A program made the position numbers and the translations under genes. Of a DNA stretch of 64,000 nt, positions 27,656 to 36,388 are shown one piece after another. The notes under the pieces were generated by a model. The model was not told where the DNA came from, made no database searches, and was given only the letters and a program-made list of their open reading frames with translations. Source of the DNA: Dryocola sp032000125 (GTDB lineage: Bacteria > Pseudomonadota > Gammaproteobacteria > Enterobacterales > Enterobacteriaceae); NCBI GenBank assembly GCA_032000125.1, contig DAMALH010000017.1:28238-92237 (forward strand), written 5' to 3'. Within the stretch, counting starts at the first letter, position 1, and each line of letters opens with the position of its first letter.

Positions 27656-28202
27656 AGCATCCCCCTGCCCCAGGAATATATTTCCGAAAAAGGGCAGGCG
27701 GATTAAAAATAATACAAGCATCTTAAAATCAAGGGGTTAAAAATAAATAGTTAATACCCGTGCGTTATTTCAGGTGAAATAAACGGCCATCCGGCCGAGC
27801 GCCAAAAATTTTATTTAGCGCAGGTAAAACCAGCATTCTTTATTTAAATTGTGCGCTATAAATTTAAAGCGGACGTTAAACGATTCAGCCCGGTGCGAAA
27901 TTATTTATTGTTATAATTGTTCGTTAAATGATGGCAATTTGTTAATTAATTGTTCTCTAAAATGATTGGTTATACCAATTTACCCACTCTATTTCCCCGG
28001 GTCTGAAAATTCGTTCTAAACTCTGTGCAGCGCAAGCTATCACCCGATTTTACAGTTTGTTGCATTTCGTGTGACATTGGCGGCAGAACCCGGCAACACC
28101 CCACTGACACTACGCCATTCATGTTTACAGTAATGTAACCTTCCCGTAAAATGCCGGCACACTTTAAACGACAATAGAGCTCCCTGGAATTGAGGTCGTT
28201 AA
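27656..28202. promoter_or_regulatory. Long AT-rich regulatory region upstream of cyoABCDE
   Basis: These 547 bases hold no convincing gene and are markedly AT-rich between about 27700 and 28000. GTTAATTAATTGTTC at 27941-27955 matches the ArcA box GTTAATTAAATGTTA at 13 of 15 positions, and further related motifs occur at about 27919-27931 and 27740-27755. ArcA represses cyo under low oxygen in E. coli, so these are likely operator sites. A GTGTGACA half-site at ~28068 resembles CRP. A plausible -10 is TAAAAT near 28146. Confidence 0.65.
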
Positions 28203-29150
28203 ATGAGACTCAGGAAATACAATAAAAGTTTGGGAATGTTGTCATTACTCGCAGGAACTGTGTTACTCAGTGGCTGCGATTCTGCGCTTCTCGATCCAAA
28301 AGGACAGATCGGTCTGGAACAACGTTCCTTGATACTGACGGCTCTCGGGCTGATGTTGATCGTCGTTATTCCAGCTATCGTGATGGCTATCGGCTTTGCC
28401 TGGAAGTACCGGGCTTCAAATAAGGATGCCAAATACAGCCCCAACTGGTCGCACTCGAACAAAGTTGAAGCTGTTGTCTGGACCATCCCTATCCTTATCA
28501 TCATTTTCCTTGCGGTACTGACCTGGAAAACCACGCACGCGCTTGAGCCCAGCAAACCGCTGACGCATGAAGCGAAGCCGGTAACCATCGAAGTTATCGC
28601 CATGGACTGGAAATGGTTCTTCATCTATCCGGAGCAGGGTATCGCTACGGTGAATGAAATCGCCTTCCCGGCCAACACCCCGGTGGAATTCAAAATCACC
28701 TCTAACTCGGTGATGAACTCCTTCTTTATTCCGCGTCTGGGCAGCCAAATCTACGCAATGGCAGGCATGCAGACCGAACTGCACCTGATTGCAGACGAAG
28801 CGGGCACCTACGACGGTATTTCGTCTAACTACAGCGGTAAAGGTTTCTCTGGCATGAAGTTCAAAGCTATTGCCACGCCAGATATGGATACCTTTAACCA
28901 GTGGGTCGCTAAAGCGAAACAATCTCCAAACGTCATGAACGATATGACGGCCTACGAGAAGCTGGCAGCACCTAGCGAATACAACAAAGTCGAATACTTC
29001 TCTGCTGTTAAACCGGATTTGTTTAAAGGCGTTATCGACAAATTCATGGGGCACGGGAAGAGCATGGACATGACCCAACCGGAAGGTGAGCAAGCCTCTC
29101 ATGAAGGTATGGAAGGTATGGACATGAGTCACGCGGAAACCTCTCATTAA
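28203..29150 (+). CDS. cyoA: Cytochrome bo3 ubiquinol oxidase subunit II
   Basis: A 315-residue lipoprotein with lipobox LLSGC (~Cys24), two transmembrane helices (~45-130), and a periplasmic cupredoxin fold that has lost the CuA ligands. It is part of the proton-pumping bo3 terminal oxidase, the high-oxygen enzyme. It ends in a Met/His-rich tail (MEGMDMSHAETSH), a variable region of the subunit. It is the first gene of cyoABCDE, with cyoB starting 17 bases later. Confidence 0.98.
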   Translation: MRLRKYNKSLGMLSLLAGTVLLSGCDSALLDPKGQIGLEQRSLILTALGLMLIVVIPAIVMAIGFAWKYRASNKDAKYSPNWSHSNKVEAVVWTIPILIIIFLAVLTWKTTHALEPSKPLTHEAKPVTIEVIAMDWKWFFIYPEQGIATVNEIAFPANTPVEFKITSNSVMNSFFIPRLGSQIYAMAGMQTELHLIADEAGTYDGISSNYSGKGFSGMKFKAIATPDMDTFNQWVAKAKQSPNVMNDMTAYEKLAAPSEYNKVEYFSAVKPDLFKGVIDKFMGHGKSMDMTQPEGEQASHEGMEGMDMSHAETSH

Positions 29151-29167
29151 GGGGCCGAGGAATAAAA

Positions 29168-31159
29168 ATGTTCGGAAAACTTACACTGGATGCAGTCCCA
29201 TATCATGAACCCATTATCATGGTTACGGTGGCGGCTATTATCGTCGGGGGACTGGCGCTAGTTGCAGCTATCACTTACTTCGGTAAGTGGGAATATTTAT
29301 GGAAAGAGTGGATCACCTCGGTTGACCACAAACGCCTTGGCATTATGTACATCATCGTCGCCATCGTCATGCTGCTGCGTGGCTTTGCCGATGCCATCAT
29401 GATGCGTAGCCAGCAGGCGCTGGCTTCCGCAGGGGAAGCAGGCTTCCTGCCGCCGCACCACTACGATCAGGTCTTTACCGCCCACGGCGTTATTATGATC
29501 TTCTTCGTGGCGATGCCATTTGTTATCGGCCTGATGAACGTTGTCGTGCCGTTGCAGATCGGTGCGCGTGACGTTGCCTTCCCGTTCCTGAACAACCTGA
29601 GCTTCTGGTTCACCGTGGTCGGCGTAGTGCTGGTAAACCTTTCTCTTGGGGTGGGCGAATTTGCTCAGACCGGTTGGGTTGCCTATCCGCCGCTGTCGGG
29701 CATTGAATACAGTCCGGGGGTCGGGGTCGACTACTGGATATGGAGTCTGCAGCTCTCCGGTATTGGTACGACGCTTACGGGTATTAACTTCTTCGTTACT
29801 ATCCTGAATATGCGTACCCCTGGCATGACCATGTTCAAAATGCCGGTGTTTACCTGGGCCTCGCTGTGCACCAACGTGCTGATTATCGCGGCGTTCCCGA
29901 TCTTCACCGTAACCGTCGCGCTGTTAACCCTTGACCGCTACCTTGGCACCCATTTCTTTACCAACGATATGGGTGGCAACATGATGATGTATATCAACCT
30001 CATCTGGGCATGGGGCCACCCGGAAGTGTATATCCTGGTGCTGCCGGTGTTTGGCGTGTTCTCTGAAGTGGTTGCGACGTTCTCTAAAAAGCGCCTGTTC
30101 GGCTACACCTCTCTGGTGTGGGCAACCATCGCTATTACCGTACTGTCGTTTATCGTCTGGCTGCACCACTTCTTCACCATGGGCAGCGGCGCGAACGTAA
30201 ACGCCTTCTTCGGTATCGCCACCATGATTATCGCCATCCCAACAGGGGTGAAGATCTTCAACTGGCTGTTCACCATGTATCAGGGTCGTATCGTATTCAA
30301 CTCTGCGATGCTGTGGACCATCGGCTTCATCGTCACCTTCTCTATCGGTGGCATGACCGGCGTACTGCTGGCCGTACCGGGCGCTGACTTTGTGCTGCAC
30401 AACAGCCTGTTCCTGATTGCCCACTTCCATAACGTTATTATCGGCGGCGTGGTGTTCGGTTGCTTCGCAGGCCTGACCTACTGGTGGCCAAAAGCCTTTG
30501 GCTTTACCCTGAACGAAACCTGGGGCAAACGCGCCTTCTGGTTCTGGATCATCGGCTTCTTCGTGGCGTTTATGCCGCTGTACGTGCTGGGCTTCATGGG
30601 GATGACCCGTCGTCTGAGCCAGCAGATCGATCCACAGTTCCATACTCTGCTGATGATCGCAGCAGCAGGTGCGGCGCTGATCGCCTGCGGTATCCTGAGC
30701 CAGCTTATCCAGTTCTACGTTTCTATTCGCGACCGCGAGCAGAACCGTGACCTGACCGGTGACCCGTGGGGTGGCCGTACGCTGGAGTGGTCTACTTCTT
30801 CTCCACCGCCGTTCTACAACTTTGCCCACCTGCCGGCCGTTCACGAGCGTGATGCATTCTGGGAAATGAAAGAGAAAGGCGAAGCCTACAAGCAGCCGGC
30901 CCATTATGAAGAAATTCATATGCCGCGTAATAGCGCAGCGGGCGTTATCATTGCCGCCTTCAGCGCAGTATTTGGTTTCGCGATGATCTGGCACATCTGG
31001 TGGCTGGCGCTTATCGGCTTCGCCGGTATGATCGTCACCTGGATTGCAAAAAGCTTCGACGAAGATGTGGATTACTACGTTCCGGTTGCGGAAGTCGAAA
31101 CACTGGAAAACCAGCATTTCGATGAAATTACCAAAGCAGGGCTGAAAAATGTCAACTGA
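29168..31159 (+). CDS. cyoB: Cytochrome bo3 ubiquinol oxidase subunit I
   Basis: A 663-residue, 15-helix haem-copper oxidase subunit. It carries the low-spin haem ligand (FTAHGVIMIFF), the CuB/cross-linked His-Tyr region (WGHPEVYILVLP), the two CuB histidines (WLHHFFTMG) and the haem o3/b ligands (LIAHFHNVIIGG). It contains the active site for O2 reduction and the D- and K-proton channels. Its end overlaps the cyoC start by 11 bases, which indicates coupling. Confidence 0.99.
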   Translation: MFGKLTLDAVPYHEPIIMVTVAAIIVGGLALVAAITYFGKWEYLWKEWITSVDHKRLGIMYIIVAIVMLLRGFADAIMMRSQQALASAGEAGFLPPHHYDQVFTAHGVIMIFFVAMPFVIGLMNVVVPLQIGARDVAFPFLNNLSFWFTVVGVVLVNLSLGVGEFAQTGWVAYPPLSGIEYSPGVGVDYWIWSLQLSGIGTTLTGINFFVTILNMRTPGMTMFKMPVFTWASLCTNVLIIAAFPIFTVTVALLTLDRYLGTHFFTNDMGGNMMMYINLIWAWGHPEVYILVLPVFGVFSEVVATFSKKRLFGYTSLVWATIAITVLSFIVWLHHFFTMGSGANVNAFFGIATMIIAIPTGVKIFNWLFTMYQGRIVFNSAMLWTIGFIVTFSIGGMTGVLLAVPGADFVLHNSLFLIAHFHNVIIGGVVFGCFAGLTYWWPKAFGFTLNETWGKRAFWFWIIGFFVAFMPLYVLGFMGMTRRLSQQIDPQFHTLLMIAAAGAALIACGILSQLIQFYVSIRDREQNRDLTGDPWGGRTLEWSTSSPPPFYNFAHLPAVHERDAFWEMKEKGEAYKQPAHYEEIHMPRNSAAGVIIAAFSAVFGFAMIWHIWWLALIGFAGMIVTWIAKSFDEDVDYYVPVAEVETLENQHFDEITKAGLKNVN

Positions 31160-31772
31160 TACTCTGACTCACGCTAACGCCCACGCTCCTCATGTAGCAG
31201 AGCATGGGCATCACGATGCGGGAACCAATAAAGTCTTTGGTTTCTGGATCTACCTGATGAGCGACTGCATTCTGTTCTGTTGCTTATTTGCTACCTATGC
31301 CGTTCTGGTGAACGGCACTGCCGGCGGTCCTGCAGGGAAAGATATTTTCGAACTGCCGTTTGTGCTGGTTGAAACTGCCCTGCTGTTGTTCAGCTCCATC
31401 ACCTACGGCATGGCGATCATCGCCATGAACAAAGGCAACAAGAGCCAGGTTATCTCCTGGCTTGCGCTGACCTTCCTGTTCGGTGCGGGCTTCGTCGGTA
31501 TGGAACTCTATGAATTCCATCACCTGATTAACGAAGGTTTCGGCCCGGATCGCAGCGGCTTCCTGTCAGGGTTCTTTGCTCTGGTAGGCACCCACGGTCT
31601 GCACGTGACTTCTGGTCTGGTGTGGATGGCGTTTATGATGATTCACGTGGCGCGCCGCGGCCTGACTAACACTAACCGCGCTCGCCTGATGTGCCTGAGC
31701 CTGTTCTGGCACTTCCTGGACGTGGTTTGGATCTGTGTATTCTCAGTCGTTTATCTGATGGGGGCAATGTAA
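31149..31772 (+). CDS. cyoC: Cytochrome bo3 ubiquinol oxidase subunit III
   Basis: A 207-residue, five-helix subunit III with the family motifs GFWIYLMSDCILF and GTHGLHVTSGLVWM. The N-terminus is His-rich (HAPHVAEHGHHD). It stabilises subunit I. The start overlaps cyoB and the stop overlaps the cyoD start as TAATG. Confidence 0.98.
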   Translation: MSTDTLTHANAHAPHVAEHGHHDAGTNKVFGFWIYLMSDCILFCCLFATYAVLVNGTAGGPAGKDIFELPFVLVETALLLFSSITYGMAIIAMNKGNKSQVISWLALTFLFGAGFVGMELYEFHHLINEGFGPDRSGFLSGFFALVGTHGLHVTSGLVWMAFMMIHVARRGLTNTNRARLMCLSLFWHFLDVVWICVFSVVYLMGAM

Positions 31773-32101
31773 TGAGTCATTCAACTGAACATGGCGGCGC
31801 CCACCACGGTAGCGTAAAGACGTACATGACAGGTTTTATCCTGTCTATCATCCTGACGGCGATCCCGTTCTGGATGGTAATGGCAGGTACCGCATCCCAC
31901 TCGACTATTCTCGGTGTGGTGCTGGCTACCGCAGTAGTACAGATTCTGGTGCACCTTGTGTGCTTCCTGCATCTGAACACCTCGTCGAGTGAGCGTTGGA
32001 ACCTGGTGGCCTTTGCCTTTACGGTGCTGATTATTGCCATTCTGGTGGTCGGCTCGATCTGGATTATGTGGAACCTCAACCAGAACATGATGGTTCACTA
32101 A
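31772..32101 (+). CDS. cyoD: Cytochrome bo3 ubiquinol oxidase subunit IV
   Basis: A 109-residue subunit with three transmembrane helices and the conserved HLVCFLHLNTS. It helps CuB incorporation and assembly of subunit I. The start is the ATG inside TAATG at 31772, translationally coupled to cyoC; the product length equals E. coli CyoD. Confidence 0.97.
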   Translation: MSHSTEHGGAHHGSVKTYMTGFILSIILTAIPFWMVMAGTASHSTILGVVLATAVVQILVHLVCFLHLNTSSSERWNLVAFAFTVLIIAILVVGSIWIMWNLNQNMMVH

Positions 32102-32112
32102 GAGCGACGTGT

Positions 32113-33000
32113 ATGATTAAGCAATACCTGCAAGTAACGAAACCAGGAATTATTTTCGGTAATTTAATTTCTGTCATTGGGGGATTTTTACTGGCCTCGA
32201 AGGGCAGTATTGATTATCCCCTGTTTCTCTTCACCCTCGTAGGGGTGTCGCTGGTGGTGGCATCAGGTTGTGTTTATAACAACTTTATCGACCGCGATAT
32301 CGACCGCAAGATGGAGAGAACCAGGAATCGGGTGCTGGTTAAGGGCCTGATTTCGCCGAAAGCGTCGCTGGTATACGCCACCTTGTTGGGTATTGCTGGT
32401 TTCATGCTGCTGTGGTTTGGCGCGAATCCGCTGGCCATGTGGCTCGGCGTGATGGGTTTTGTGGTTTATGTCGGCGTTTACAGCCTGTACATGAAGCGCA
32501 AATCCGTTTACGGCACGCTGATTGGCAGCCTTTCCGGTGCGGCGCCTCCGGTCATTGGCTACTGCGCCGTGACCAACGAGTTCGACACCGGTGCCCTGAT
32601 CCTGCTGGCTATCTTTAGCCTGTGGCAGATGCCGCACTCCTATGCGATTGCCATCTTCCGCTTTAAAGATTACCAGGCCGCCAACATTCCGGTGCTGCCG
32701 GTGGTGAAAGGGATCTCGGTCGCGAAGAACCATATCACGCTGTATATCATCGCTTTTGCTGTCGCAACGCTGATGCTCACCCTGGGCGGTTATGCCGGGT
32801 ATAAATATCTGGTGGTCGCCGCAGCAGTGAGCGTCTGGTGGTTGGGCATGGCGCTGCGGGGTTATAAAGTGGAAGACGATAAGGTCTGGGCGCGCAAACT
32901 GTTCGTCTTTTCCATCGTCGCCATTACCTCGCTCTCGGTGATGATGTCCGTCGACTTTATGGTGCCTGACTCACACAATCTGCTGACTTACGTCTGGTAA
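32113..33000 (+). CDS. cyoE: Protohaem IX farnesyltransferase (haem O synthase)
   Basis: A 295-residue UbiA-family prenyltransferase with multiple membrane helices. The two Asp-rich sites are NNFIDRDIDRKMERT and the later FRFKDYQAANIPV loop. It transfers farnesyl to haem B to give the haem O used by CyoB. It is the last gene of the operon, 11 bases after cyoD. Downstream lies a terminator that is duplicated around an inserted hairpin element. Confidence 0.98.
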   Translation: MIKQYLQVTKPGIIFGNLISVIGGFLLASKGSIDYPLFLFTLVGVSLVVASGCVYNNFIDRDIDRKMERTRNRVLVKGLISPKASLVYATLLGIAGFMLLWFGANPLAMWLGVMGFVVYVGVYSLYMKRKSVYGTLIGSLSGAAPPVIGYCAVTNEFDTGALILLAIFSLWQMPHSYAIAIFRFKDYQAANIPVLPVVKGISVAKNHITLYIIAFAVATLMLTLGGYAGYKYLVVAAAVSVWWLGMALRGYKVEDDKVWARKLFVFSIVAITSLSVMMSVDFMVPDSHNLLTYVW

Positions 33001-33011
33001 GCCATGAACCA

Positions 33012-33192
33012 TCTAAAAGGGCGCATCAGCGCCCTTTTTAATTTTTGGGGCAAACACCCAAAAAGCGTGGTTTTGGGTGTTTGGTTTAAACCAGAAAACT
33101 GAATCCTTTGTTGCTTATAACGAGGCAAAAAATGCTTTTAGATGCAATGAATGCAGTCAACGCTCTAAAAGTGCGCCTCAGCGCCCTTTTTT
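33012..33192 (+). repeat. Terminator-flanked hairpin element, copy 1 (cyoE/yajR gap)
   Basis: Two near-identical intrinsic terminators, TCTAAAAGGGCGCATCAGCG... at 33012-33040 and TCTAAAAGTGCGCCTCAGCG... at 33164-33192, match at 27 of 29 positions. They bracket about 123 bases. Just after the first copy is a perfect stem CAAACACCCAAAA/TTTTGGGTGTTTG (33051-33083) with loop AGCGTGG, then GGTTTAAACC, then CAGAAAACTGAATCCTTTGTT at 33092-33112. The last segment is shared with the copy downstream of nusB (17 of 21). The first hairpin terminates cyoABCDE. Confidence 0.72.
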
Positions 33193-33299
33193 ATTATTAT
33201 CATCAATAATTCCCCCCTGTAATATTTGTTAAACAACCAAACGTTTACCCTCCCCTGCCTACGCACTACACTATGTCCGGTTTTTCATCCGAGGTGGAA

Positions 33300-34664
33300 A
33301 TGAACGATTACAAAATGACGCCCGTCGAACTACGTGCGACGTGGGGTTTAGGCACGGTGTTTTCACTACGCATGCTCGGCATGTTTATGGTGCTACCGGT
33401 GCTTACCACTTACGGAATGGCGCTGCAGGGCGCGAGCGAAGCGCTGATTGGCCTTGCAATTGGTATTTATGGCCTCGCGCAGGCTCTCTTTCAGATCCCC
33501 TTTGGTTTGCTCTCTGACCGTATCGGCCGCAAGCCGCTGATCGTTGGCGGACTGCTCATATTCGTACTCGGCAGCGTGCTGGCCGCCCTTTCAGATTCTA
33601 TCTGGGGCGTGATCCTTGGGCGCGCGCTGCAAGGTTCCGGCGCCATAGCCGCCGCCGTCATGGCGCTGCTTTCAGACCTCACCCGCGAACAAAACCGCAC
33701 CAAAGCGATGGCGTTTATCGGCGTAAGCTTCGGCGTCACCTTTGCCATCGCCATGGTGCTTGGCCCGATTATTACCCACTCTTTTGGCTTAAATGCCCTG
33801 TTCTGGATGATTGCGATTCTGGCAACGGCAGGCATTTTAATCACCCTGTGGGTGGTGCCGAACACCGAAAACCATGTTCTGAACCGTGAATCCGGCATGG
33901 TAAAGGGCTGCTTCAAAAAAGTCATCGTCGAACCAAAGCTGCTAAAGCTTAACTTCGGCATCATGTGCCTGCACATTATGCTGATGTCCACCTTCGTCGC
34001 CCTCCCCGGCCAGCTTGAACAGGCGGGTTTTCCTGCCGCGCAGCACTGGAAAATTTACCTCTGCACGATGCTGATAGCCTTTGCGTCCGTCGTGCCGTTC
34101 ATCATCTATGCCGAAGTTAAACGCCGCATGAAACGGGTATTTGTCGGCTGCGTGGCGCTGTTGTTAATCGCGGAGATTGTACTCTGGGGTTCCGGCCCGC
34201 ACTTCTGGGAACTGGTGCTGGGCGTGCAGCTCTTCTTCCTTGCTTTTAATCTGATGGAAGCCATCCTGCCGTCGCTTATCAGCAAAGAATCGCCCGCGGG
34301 TTACAAAGGCACCGCGATGGGTATTTACTCCACCAGCCAGTTTATCGGCGTGGCGATTGGCGGTTCATTAGGCGGCTGGCTGGATGGCATGTTTGATTCA
34401 CAAACCGTATTTCTGGCGGGCGCGCTGCTGGCGATGGCCTGGCTGCTGGTAAGCTCGACCATGAAAGAGCCGCCTTATGTGACCAGTCTGCGCATTGAGC
34501 TGCCGGCAAATGCGGCAAACGATGGCGAGCTGAAAGCAAGATTACTGGCGCAGCCGGGCGTGAGCGATGCAAATATCGTTACGCAGGAACGCAGCGCCTA
34601 CGTGAAGATCGACAGCAAGTTGACGAACAGATTTGAAATAGAGCAGCTGGTAAAAGGGGCGTAA
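33300..34664 (+). CDS. yajR: Major-facilitator transporter YajR
   Basis: A 454-residue, 12-helix drug:H+ antiporter-like protein. MFS motif A is GLLSDRIGRKPL. A C-terminal cytosolic ferredoxin-like YAM domain (~390-454) contains TSLRIELP and YVKIDSKLTNRFEIEQL. The start at 33300 (MNDYKMTP) follows GAGGTGG and gives the E. coli length. The substrate is not established. The stop codon lies inside the first copy of a duplicated terminator. Confidence 0.94.
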   Translation: MNDYKMTPVELRATWGLGTVFSLRMLGMFMVLPVLTTYGMALQGASEALIGLAIGIYGLAQALFQIPFGLLSDRIGRKPLIVGGLLIFVLGSVLAALSDSIWGVILGRALQGSGAIAAAVMALLSDLTREQNRTKAMAFIGVSFGVTFAIAMVLGPIITHSFGLNALFWMIAILATAGILITLWVVPNTENHVLNRESGMVKGCFKKVIVEPKLLKLNFGIMCLHIMLMSTFVALPGQLEQAGFPAAQHWKIYLCTMLIAFASVVPFIIYAEVKRRMKRVFVGCVALLLIAEIVLWGSGPHFWELVLGVQLFFLAFNLMEAILPSLISKESPAGYKGTAMGIYSTSQFIGVAIGGSLGGWLDGMFDSQTVFLAGALLAMAWLLVSSTMKEPPYVTSLRIELPANAANDGELKARLLAQPGVSDANIVTQERSAYVKIDSKLTNRFEIEQLVKGA

Positions 34665-34840
34665 ACGCCACTTTTCAGGTTGCTGACAAAGAAGGAAAAA
34701 GCGTGGTTTTTTCTTCTTTGTGACGATCGGCCGAAAATCAATGGATTGATTTTCCTTGTTTTTAAATGACGGCCTCTTTTAGTTTGGTCATGCCGGAAGG
34801 TTTGTCATCCGTTTCAAAAGGGGCGTAAACGCCCCTTTTG
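34651..34840 (+). repeat. Terminator-flanked hairpin element, copy 2 (yajR/yajQ gap)
   Basis: AAAAGGGGCGTAAACGCC occurs at 34652 and again at 34816; each copy forms a terminator stem (the second, AAAAGGGGCG/CGCCCCTTTT, is perfect). The first copy contains the yajR stop codon. Between them lie a long stem CAAAGAAGGAAAAA/TTTTTTCTTCTTTG with loop GCGTGG (34687-34720) and a perfect 22-bp palindrome (34733-34754). The loop core AAAAAGCGTGGTTTT is identical to copy 1, although the outer stem arms differ. Confidence 0.72.
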
Positions 34841-34843
34841 ATT

Positions 34844-35335
34844 TTAGTCGCGGAAGTTTTTGAACTGGAACGGCTGGCCTAAATCTCCGCCACGCACCAG
34901 CGCCATAGCGGACTGTAAATCATCACGGGATTTGCCCGTTACGCGCAGCTCTTCACCCTGAATCTGCACCTGAACCTTGATCTTGCTGTCTTTAATCAGC
35001 TTCACAATTTTCTTGGCAATGGCAGATTCAATACCCTGCTTGAGCTTAGCTTCTACGCTCCAGGTTTTACCGCTGTGCACGAAATCTTCCGGCACGTCGA
35101 TTGATGCGCCTTCGATACCGCGCTTGAGCAGCTTGGCACGCAGAATATCCAGCAGTTGGTTAACCTGGAAGTCAGACTCGCTGGCAACCTTGATGGACTG
35201 ATTTTTTTCATTCAGCTCAAAGGTTGCCGGCACGTTACGGAAGTCAAAACGAGTCGCGACTTCGCGCTCCGCGTTTTCGATGGCGTTACGTACTTCCTGG
35301 ATATCGATTTCAGACACGATGTCAAAAGATGGCAT
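34844..35335 (-). CDS. yajQ: Nucleotide-binding protein YajQ
   Basis: A 163-residue YajQ/UPF0234 protein starting MPSFDIVSEIDIQEVRNA. It comprises two ferredoxin-like (RNP-type) domains. Members bind nucleic acids and nucleotides; a Xanthomonas homologue binds c-di-GMP. The start at 35335 follows GAGAAGAAAAC; the frame upstream lacks homology. It is convergent with yajR and divergent from panE. The E. coli length is identical. Confidence 0.95.
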   Translation of the reverse strand: MPSFDIVSEIDIQEVRNAIENAEREVATRFDFRNVPATFELNEKNQSIKVASESDFQVNQLLDILRAKLLKRGIEGASIDVPEDFVHSGKTWSVEAKLKQGIESAIAKKIVKLIKDSKIKVQVQIQGEELRVTGKSRDDLQSAMALVRGGDLGQPFQFKNFRD

Positions 35336-35473
35336 GTTTTCTTCTCCCTCTCTTTTTTGTTGCGTTGCATCATACCCGCTGGGCCGCGCAAAACAACCCG
35401 TTAAAGCAGGAGAGAACCCGATATAATATAGTTTACGCAAAACATCTACGCAGTTTGTGGATGGGGAGGAAAA

Positions 35474-36388
35474 ATGAAAATTACCGTCCTGGGCTGCGGT
35501 GCTTTAGGCCAGCTCTGGCTGGCATCACTTTATCAACAGGGACATGAGGTCCAGGGCTGGCTACGGGTTCCCCAGCCTTTCTGTTCCGTAAATGTGCTCG
35601 ACGTGGACGGCGGCAGCTTTAATGAATCCCTGACGGCCAACGATCCCGATTTTCTCGCCAGCAGCGATCTGTTACTGGTGACGCTCAAGGCCTGGCAGGT
35701 ATCCGGGGCCGTCAAAACGCTGGCGGCGACCCTGCCGGCTTCCAGCCCTATCCTGCTGCTGCATAACGGCATGGGCACGCTGGAAGAGTTAAAGGCGCTT
35801 CGTCAGCCTGTTTTACTGGGCGTAACCACGCATGCCGCAAAGCGCGACGGCAACGTTATCATTCACGTCGCCAACGGCACCACGCATATCGGCCCCGGCT
35901 ACGCCGCCGGCAGCGATTTCAGCCGCCTGGCGGACAGGCTGCACCAGGCCCTGCCGGATGTTGCCTGGCACGATTTTATCCTTCCCGCCCTGTGGAATAA
36001 ACTGGCGGTAAACTGCGCGATCAACCCGCTTACCGCGCTCTATAACTGCCCTAACGGTGAATTAAAAAATCATTACGACGAGGTGGCGAGCATCTGTAAC
36101 GAAGTGGCGCTGGTCATGCAGCGCGACGGCCACCATACCTCGTCTGAAAGCCTGCTTTGCTACGTGGAGCAGGTTATCGACAGCACTGCGGCGAACGTTT
36201 CGTCCATGCTGCAGGATGTGCGCGTGCAGCGTCACACCGAAATTGACTACATCACCGGCTATTTATTGCAGCGCGCGCGGGCTCATGGCCTGGCCGTGCC
36301 GGTCAATAGCCGTCTGTATGAACTGATTAAGCGTAAGGAGAATGAATATGAGCGTTCGAGCTCTGGTCTGTCTGGCGCCTGGGAGTGA
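35474..36388 (+). CDS. panE: 2-dehydropantoate 2-reductase
   Basis: A 304-residue NADPH-dependent ketopantoate reductase. The N-terminal Rossmann motif is GCGALGQLW. The catalytic Lys is in the LPALWNKLAVNCAINPLTAL region, and a C-terminal helical domain contains the conserved acid (HTEIDYITGY). It makes pantoate for coenzyme A. The start follows GGGGAGGAAAA. Its end overlaps the start of yajL by about 40 bases. Confidence 0.97.
   Translation: MKITVLGCGALGQLWLASLYQQGHEVQGWLRVPQPFCSVNVLDVDGGSFNESLTANDPDFLASSDLLLVTLKAWQVSGAVKTLAATLPASSPILLLHNGMGTLEELKALRQPVLLGVTTHAAKRDGNVIIHVANGTTHIGPGYAAGSDFSRLADRLHQALPDVAWHDFILPALWNKLAVNCAINPLTALYNCPNGELKNHYDEVASICNEVALVMQRDGHHTSSESLLCYVEQVIDSTAANVSSMLQDVRVQRHTEIDYITGYLLQRARAHGLAVPVNSRLYELIKRKENEYERSSSGLSGAWE

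Noticed and set aside
29924..31117. 397-codon minus-strand frame opposite cyoB
   Set aside because: Antisense shadow of a conserved membrane protein; His/Glu/Asp-rich composition is the complement of cyoB codons.
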